Below, in pieces: positions 5,839 through 5,947 of a stretch of DNA of 5,947 nt (position 1 is its first letter; each line of letters begins with the position of its first letter). A model generated the notes under the pieces. It was not told the DNA's origin, did not search any database, and was given only the letters and a program-made list of their open reading frames with translations. Where the stretch lies: contig JAFDAP010000121.1 of assembly GCA_019313765.1 (NCBI GenBank), positions 1 through 5,947 of the forward strand, in the 5' to 3' direction. Source of the DNA: Deltaproteobacteria bacterium (GTDB taxonomy: Bacteria > Desulfobacterota > DSM-4660 > Desulfatiglandales > Desulfatiglandaceae). A program made the translations under genes and the position numbers.

Positions 5839-5947
5839 TAGTATTTTCTCTCAATCACGGCAAATTTTTCATAATTCTCATCCCTGGCCTCATAAATACT
5901 CATGTCTACCGGACGTTCACCTAAGGTTGCCTTGCCGAACTCTGTCA
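5838..5947 (-). CDS. sdhA: Fumarate reductase / succinate dehydrogenase flavoprotein, C-terminal end (partial)
   Basis: Reading in from the right edge, the frame is open for 36 codons and ends at TAA (5840-5838). The visible peptide ends with the segment EARDENYEKFAVIERKY, a charged tail consistent with the C-terminus of SdhA/FrdA/L-aspartate oxidase-type flavoproteins. The identification rests mainly on position: it directly precedes, with a one-base stop/start overlap, the iron-sulfur subunit that always partners this flavoprotein. The FAD-binding and catalytic domains are outside the window. frdA is an equally valid symbol. Confidence 0.7.
   Translation of the reverse strand, partial: TEFGKATLGERPVDMSIYEARDENYEKFAVIERKY

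Overview
The window shows mid-GC bacterial DNA with good Shine-Dalgarno sites and a compact minus-strand operon for C4-dicarboxylate metabolism: a fumarate reductase/succinate dehydrogenase followed by a two-subunit, oxygen-labile class I [4Fe-4S] fumarase. Together with a remnant of a TRAP 4TM/12TM fusion permease, this suggests an anaerobic, organic-acid-using bacterium (Desulfobacterota/syntroph or anaerobic Firmicutes type). That assignment is inferred from gene content, not from a phylogenetic marker.

Layout. Bases 1-110 look like one end of an insertion sequence. The first 21 codons of an IS1595/ISXO2-like transposase run leftward off the window, with an 11-bp hairpin over the start codon and a G-rich presumed element tip near base 110. 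Immediately next to it, on the plus strand, lies the 3' part of a TRAP 4TM/12TM fusion permease gene (about 111-1806). It lacks its N-terminal 4TM part and carries a -1 type frameshift near 840-895, so it is read here as a pseudogene broken by the IS and further decayed. From 1807 to 2224 there is no convincing gene. The region is rich in short inverted repeats and resembles a degenerate dispersed repeat.

From 2225 to the right edge everything is on the minus strand. In transcription order (right to left) the genes are the C-terminal end of a fumarate reductase/succinate dehydrogenase flavoprotein (partial), its iron-sulfur subunit (start overlapping the previous stop as TAATG), class I fumarase alpha, class I fumarase beta, a DapA-superfamily pyruvate-type aldolase/lyase that lacks the DHDPS-specific Arg, and, after a 123-bp gap, a small VOC (glyoxalase-fold) protein.

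How they fit together. The flavoprotein and Fe-S subunits interconvert succinate and fumarate, and the two fumarase subunits interconvert fumarate and malate. The DapA-like enzyme probably makes or breaks a 2-oxo acid that feeds this C4 pool. The VOC protein may act on a related metabolite or be independent. The convergent TRAP gene could once have imported an organic-acid substrate. No clearly new system is evident. The points most worth checking are the IS-disrupted transporter, the intergenic repeat and the substrate of the DapA-like enzyme.
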